Source of the DNA: Pomacea canaliculata
Taxonomy: Eukaryota > Mollusca > Gastropoda > Architaenioglossa > Ampullariidae
Length of the DNA stretch: 64,000 bases
Direction: 5' to 3'
Assembly (NCBI RefSeq): GCF_003073045.1
Contig: NC_037601.1
Span: forward strand, 21,860,150-21,924,149
The stretch's first letter is position 1; each line of letters opens with the position of its first letter. The translations under genes were made by a program, and so were the position numbers. Below the pieces are notes generated by a model. The model was not told where the DNA came from. It made no database searches and saw nothing but the letters and a program-made list of their open reading frames with translations. This document shows, one piece after another, positions 63,742 through 64,000 of the stretch.

Positions 63742-64000
63742 CTTCAAAAAAAAACAAACAAACAAAAATTAAAAATGATGCAAACTGACTATACTTTTAT
63801 AAGACTTAAAAGAGTAAAAATGCCGAGTTAAATAACAGCTCTGCTGATGATAAATGAGAATCAGTTGATAAACCTAAACCATGCTCGTATGAAACCTATA
63901 TAGCAAGTTCAACATGAAATAATATAACATTAGCTATGCGAACAATATAGATATTTTGCTTTGGAAACTATGTGCAGGAGACAGCACACTAATATGCATT

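Overview
This is a 64 kb piece of eukaryotic nuclear DNA. It is AT-rich, has GT-AG introns, and is dense in DNA transposons and SINE/LINE debris. The conserved genes (NEDD8, APRT), the tandem family of kinase-like genes and the repeat types suggest an invertebrate, most likely a gastropod mollusc. That placement is inference; no marker fixes the species.

Layout. (1) 1-7220, minus strand: paralogue 1 of a large two-kinase-domain family, running off the left edge and carrying several signs of decay. (2) 7221-11700: intergenic DNA with one clean hAT MITE. (3) 11778-26838, minus: paralogue 2, with a long disordered C-terminal tail and a 3.5 kb Kolobok-like transposon in the intron between its two kinase halves. 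(4) 27478-40765: a nested repeat island. Direct repeats are separated by copies of one hAT MITE; inside lie a single intronless ORF of 513 codons, tRNA-headed LINE fragments and nested hAT and TA-target elements. (5) 40766-44190: no genes seen. (6) 44191-54010, minus: paralogue 3, the most complete copy, 16 exons and about 1,235 residues. (7) 54011-57144: intergenic, with a tRNA-derived SINE and a foldback element. (8) 57145-61893, plus: NEDD8 in five small exons, with a foldback element holding a hAT element in intron 2. (9) 63605-63741, minus: last exon of APRT, convergent with NEDD8.

The main content is the tandem paralogue array. Each copy has a helical N-terminal region, a tyrosine-kinase-like domain 1, a linker and a divergent kinase-like domain 2. 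Copies 2 and 3 also show a low-complexity tail; copy 1 leaves the window before that point. Intron phases and several exon lengths are conserved (178, 176, 166, 89 and 37-40 nt exons recur). Catalytic motifs are lost differently in each copy, so they look like pseudokinase scaffolds or regulators rather than normal enzymes. The two-kinase plan resembles JAKs, but no FERM or SH2 domain is visible.

All exon joins were worked out by eye from splice consensus, phase and comparison between copies. Several one-base frame conflicts remain and may be real decay or assembly indels.
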